A DNA stretch of 64,000 nucleotides from Paraburkholderia saeva (GTDB lineage Bacteria; Pseudomonadota; Gammaproteobacteria; Burkholderiales; Burkholderiaceae): the NCBI RefSeq assembly GCF_907164555.1, contig NZ_CAJQZC010000006.1, positions 62,001 through 126,000 on the forward strand, written 5' to 3'. The translations under genes were made by a program, and so were the position numbers. Positions 62,791 through 64,000 of the stretch are shown here, piece by piece (within the stretch, counting starts at the first letter, position 1; each line of letters begins with the position of its first letter). The notes beneath the pieces were generated by a model, which was not told where the DNA came from, searched no databases, and worked only from the letters and a program-made list of their open reading frames with translations.

Positions 62791-64000
62791 TCAATCGGCG
62801 AGCGAAACCCCTGCCCGCTTTCGCACGCGCTGCACCGGACCGGCTGCCTGCAGGTCGCGCATGAAATTGTCGCGCCACACGGAAACGTTGTTCTCACGCA
62901 GCTGCGCCATCATTTCCCGGTAGCGCGACTGGCGCTCGACAAGCGGCATCGCGAGCGCGGTCGCCAGCGCTTCGGCCATGCCGTCGATATCGACGGGGTT
63001 CACGATCAGCGCGCCATTCAGTTCCTGCGCCGCGCCCGCGAAACGCGAGAGTACCAGCACGCCAGGATCGTCCGGGTCCTGCGCCGATACGTACTCTTTC
63101 GCGACGAGGTTCATGCCGTCGCGCAGCGGCGTCACGTAGCCGACGTGCGACGCGCGAAACAGCGCCGCCAGCACCTGCCGCTCGTACTGCCGGTGGATAT
63201 AGCGGATCGGCGTCCAGTCCAGCTCGGCGAAACGGCCATTGATGCGCCCCGATTCACCTTCCAGCTGCAGACGGATGTCCTGGTACGCATGCATGTCGGC
63301 GCGCGTCGGCGGTGCGATCTGCACGAACGACACCTTGTTGCGTTGCGCCGGCGAATGCTCCAGCAGACGCTCGAACGCGCGGAAACGCTCGACCAGTCCC
63401 TTCGAATAATCGAGCCGGTCGACACTCATGATCAGCTTGCGCGAGTGCAGCGTTGCGCGCATGGTGCGCACGGGCTTGCCGCTCTCGCCGGCTCTCGCCA
63501 GCTCGGCGATCTCATCCGGATAGACGCCGATCGGATAAGCCGCCGCATGCAGCGTGCGGCCGAAGGCGTGCACCGTCGTCGGACGGCCGTTGACCGGGGC
63601 GTCGATCGTGCCGTTCGCCTCGTGCACGACGTAATCGCAAAAGGAGCGCAGGTCGGGTTCCGTCTGGAAGCCGAGCAGATCGAACGAACACAGCGACTCG
63701 ACGAGTTCGCGATGCGGTGGCACCGCGAGCAGCACCTGCGAGGCGGGAAAGGGAATGTGCAGGAAAAAGCCGATGCGATTCTTCACGCCCGCGGCGCGCA
63801 GCGCCTTCGCGAACGGGATCAAATGGTAGTCGTGTACCCAGATGACGTCATCCGGACGCAGCAGCGGCACGAGTTGCTGGGCGAGCCACGTATTGACGCG
63901 GCAATAGCCTTCGAAATCGTGCCGGTCGTACTGCACGAGGTCCGCGCGATAGTGGAACGCGGGCCACAGCGTCGCGTTCGAAAAGCCGCGGTAGTACTGG
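62791..64000 (-). CDS. otsA: Trehalose-6-phosphate synthase, 3' part
   Basis: A GT20 glucosyltransferase that joins UDP-glucose and glucose-6-phosphate to trehalose-6-phosphate. The gene runs off the window, so about 70 N-terminal residues are missing; the visible part is 402 residues. It opens [18 protein letters not shown], followed by [53 protein letters not shown] and [18 protein letters not shown], all family signatures. otsB is not in the window on this side. Trehalose protects against osmotic stress and drying. Confidence 0.95.
   Translation of the reverse strand, partial: QYYRGFSNATLWPAFHYRADLVQYDRHDFEGYCRVNTWLAQQLVPLLRPDDVIWVHDYHLIPFAKALRAAGVKNRIGFFLHIPFPASQVLLAVPPHRELVESLCSFDLLGFQTEPDLRSFCDYVVHEANGTIDAPVNGRPTTVHAFGRTLHAAAYPIGVYPDEIAELARAGESGKPVRTMRATLHSRKLIMSVDRLDYSKGLVERFRAFERLLEHSPAQRNKVSFVQIAPPTRADMHAYQDIRLQLEGESGRINGRFAELDWTPIRYIHRQYERQVLAALFRASHVGYVTPLRDGMNLVAKEYVSAQDPDDPGVLVLSRFAGAAQELNGALIVNPVDIDGMAEALATALAMPLVERQSRYREMMAQLRENNVSVWRDNFMRDLQAAGPVQRVRKRAGVSLAD

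Overview
The window is a 64 kb, GC-rich chromosomal stretch from a beta-proteobacterium of the Burkholderiaceae, most likely Paraburkholderia or a close relative. The evidence is the gene order (pstSCAB-phoU-phoB-phoR facing ppk and ppx; glmM-folP-ftsH-rlmE; greA-carB-carA; gloB/methyltransferase/rnhA/dnaQ), the protein sequences and the codon use. This assignment is inferred from the sequence alone.

Layout. 1-4.5 kb: the edge of an unknown gene, a frameshifted OsmB-like lipoprotein, glnS, a GltI-like binding protein, a Nudix hydrolase and a surface-antigen-like protein. 4.7-13 kb: a small membrane protein, tRNA-Arg(TCT), uppP, a 28-residue membrane peptide, an aldose epimerase, an NlpD-like LysM/M23 lipoprotein, a DUF2288 protein, a MATE exporter, small lipoproteins and membrane proteins, and tRNA-Pro(TGG). 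13.2-25.6 kb is a phosphate block: sixA, an OlsB-type acyltransferase, ppx, ppk, phoR, phoB, phoU and pstBACS. PhoB-box-like repeats lie before pstS, ppk and the OlsB-type gene, so phosphate uptake, polyphosphate and ornithine-lipid synthesis are probably under one control. 25.7-43.9 kb is core housekeeping: glmM, folP, ftsH, rlmE, a YhbY-type protein, a DUF4149 protein, greA, carB, carA, an MFS transporter, mltD, gloB, a YafS-like methyltransferase, rnhA and dnaQ.

44.06-54.31 kb is an integrated mobile element of about 10.2 kb in tRNA-Val(CAC). A 21-bp identical core in the tRNA anticodon arm is repeated at the far end, next to the displaced original tRNA 3' half and the tRNA's own terminator. 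The element encodes a tyrosine integrase, a RepA-like ATPase beside a dyad of 9-nt repeats (a possible origin), an HNH protein, a Topo VI-A/Spo11-like Toprim protein, an HK97-type capsid protein, a P27-like small terminase, a prohead-protease-like protein, several unknown small genes and one oppositely oriented membrane-protein cargo gene. I see no portal, large terminase, tail or lysis genes. A capsid-encoding phage satellite, or a reduced prophage, fits best.

54.4-64 kb: a uronate oxidation module (lactonase, uronate dehydrogenase, divergent LacI regulator with two palindromic operators), two membrane proteins, a family-4 glycosyltransferase, an MsbA-like ABC exporter and the 3' part of otsA, which runs off the window.
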